Shown: positions 63,910 through 64,000 of the stretch, one piece after another
Layout of the letters: every line of letters starts with the position of its first letter
Numbering within the stretch: the first letter of the stretch is position 1
Origin: an uncultured Granulosicoccaceae bacterium
Lineage (GTDB): Bacteria; Pseudomonadota; Gammaproteobacteria; Granulosicoccales; Granulosicoccaceae
NCBI GenBank assembly: GCA_938007995.1
Contig: CALLLW010000016.1
Location: forward strand, 20,870 to 84,869
Direction of reading: 5' to 3'
Length of the DNA stretch: 64,000 nt
Notes under the pieces: generated by a model
The model's database searches: none
What the model saw: only the letters and a program-made list of their open reading frames with translations
Told to the model about the DNA's origin: nothing
Translations under genes and position numbers: made by a program

Positions 63910-64000
63910 TCACCTATTTTCCTAACGCTCGAGTGGCTGATAGTAGCAGCTCAGGTGATCAAATTGATCCGGAAAGTGTGGATAGCACTTTACGCATTGA

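Overview
The window looks like chromosome of a heterotrophic, probably marine gammaproteobacterium. It carries PriA, an FtsN-like SPOR protein, a long HrpA helicase, Tag glycosylase, DUF2288 and a YacL-family protein. Base composition is close to balanced by eye. A Granulosicoccus-like lineage is possible, but I cannot prove the genus. I saw no rRNA, tRNA, CRISPR array, prophage or insertion sequence. All functions below are read from motifs and remembered family features; no searches were run.

Layout. 1-6 kb: the 3' end of an oligopeptide ABC ATPase with its terminator, a small RCC1-repeat protein, a long coiled-coil OmpA-family envelope protein, argC and a DUF4864 protein. 6-14 kb: an MFS carrier, an ABC exporter, an SH3b protein, an EndoU-like nuclease with a YacL-like partner gene, and an S9 peptidase. 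14-20 kb: a reverse-strand set (S41 protease, DUF2288, tag), an Alg14-Alg13-like fused glycosyltransferase, a malate/lactate-type dehydrogenase and a WecG/TagA/CpsF glycosyltransferase. 20-30 kb: hemH and priA diverge from a spacer with three DnaA-box-like sites, followed by a SPOR protein and hrpA. 30-36 kb: an envelope sugar-acylation group (SGNH, acyltransferase-3, SGNH lipoprotein), another lipoprotein, a Tat-exported dienelactone hydrolase and a decayed cytochrome c peroxidase. 36-42 kb: Nudix, otnC/otnK, quinone oxidoreductase, LysR regulator and an aldehyde dehydrogenase.

42-58 kb is a one-carbon and molybdenum block. An NAD-dependent formate dehydrogenase (NuoE/NuoF-type fusion plus catalytic subunit) is followed by formate-tetrahydrofolate ligase, a fused MoeA-like/MobA-like protein and modA. 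modB and modC lie a few kb further on, on opposite strands, separated by a CoA-transferase and following a GH12-like lipoprotein and xylose isomerase. Together these would import molybdate, process its cofactor, oxidise formate to CO2 with NADH production, or activate formate onto folate. 58-64 kb: Fe-type superoxide dismutase, a ChaC-like cyclotransferase overlapping a two-subunit aconitase X, a HEAT-repeat protein, a thrombospondin-3/peptidoglycan-binding lipoprotein and a small lipoprotein that may be frameshifted.

A recurring feature is short perfect tandem repeats (8-21 bp units) in spacers and low-complexity coding segments. The most system-like locus is the EndoU/YacL pair at 10.7-11.6 kb.
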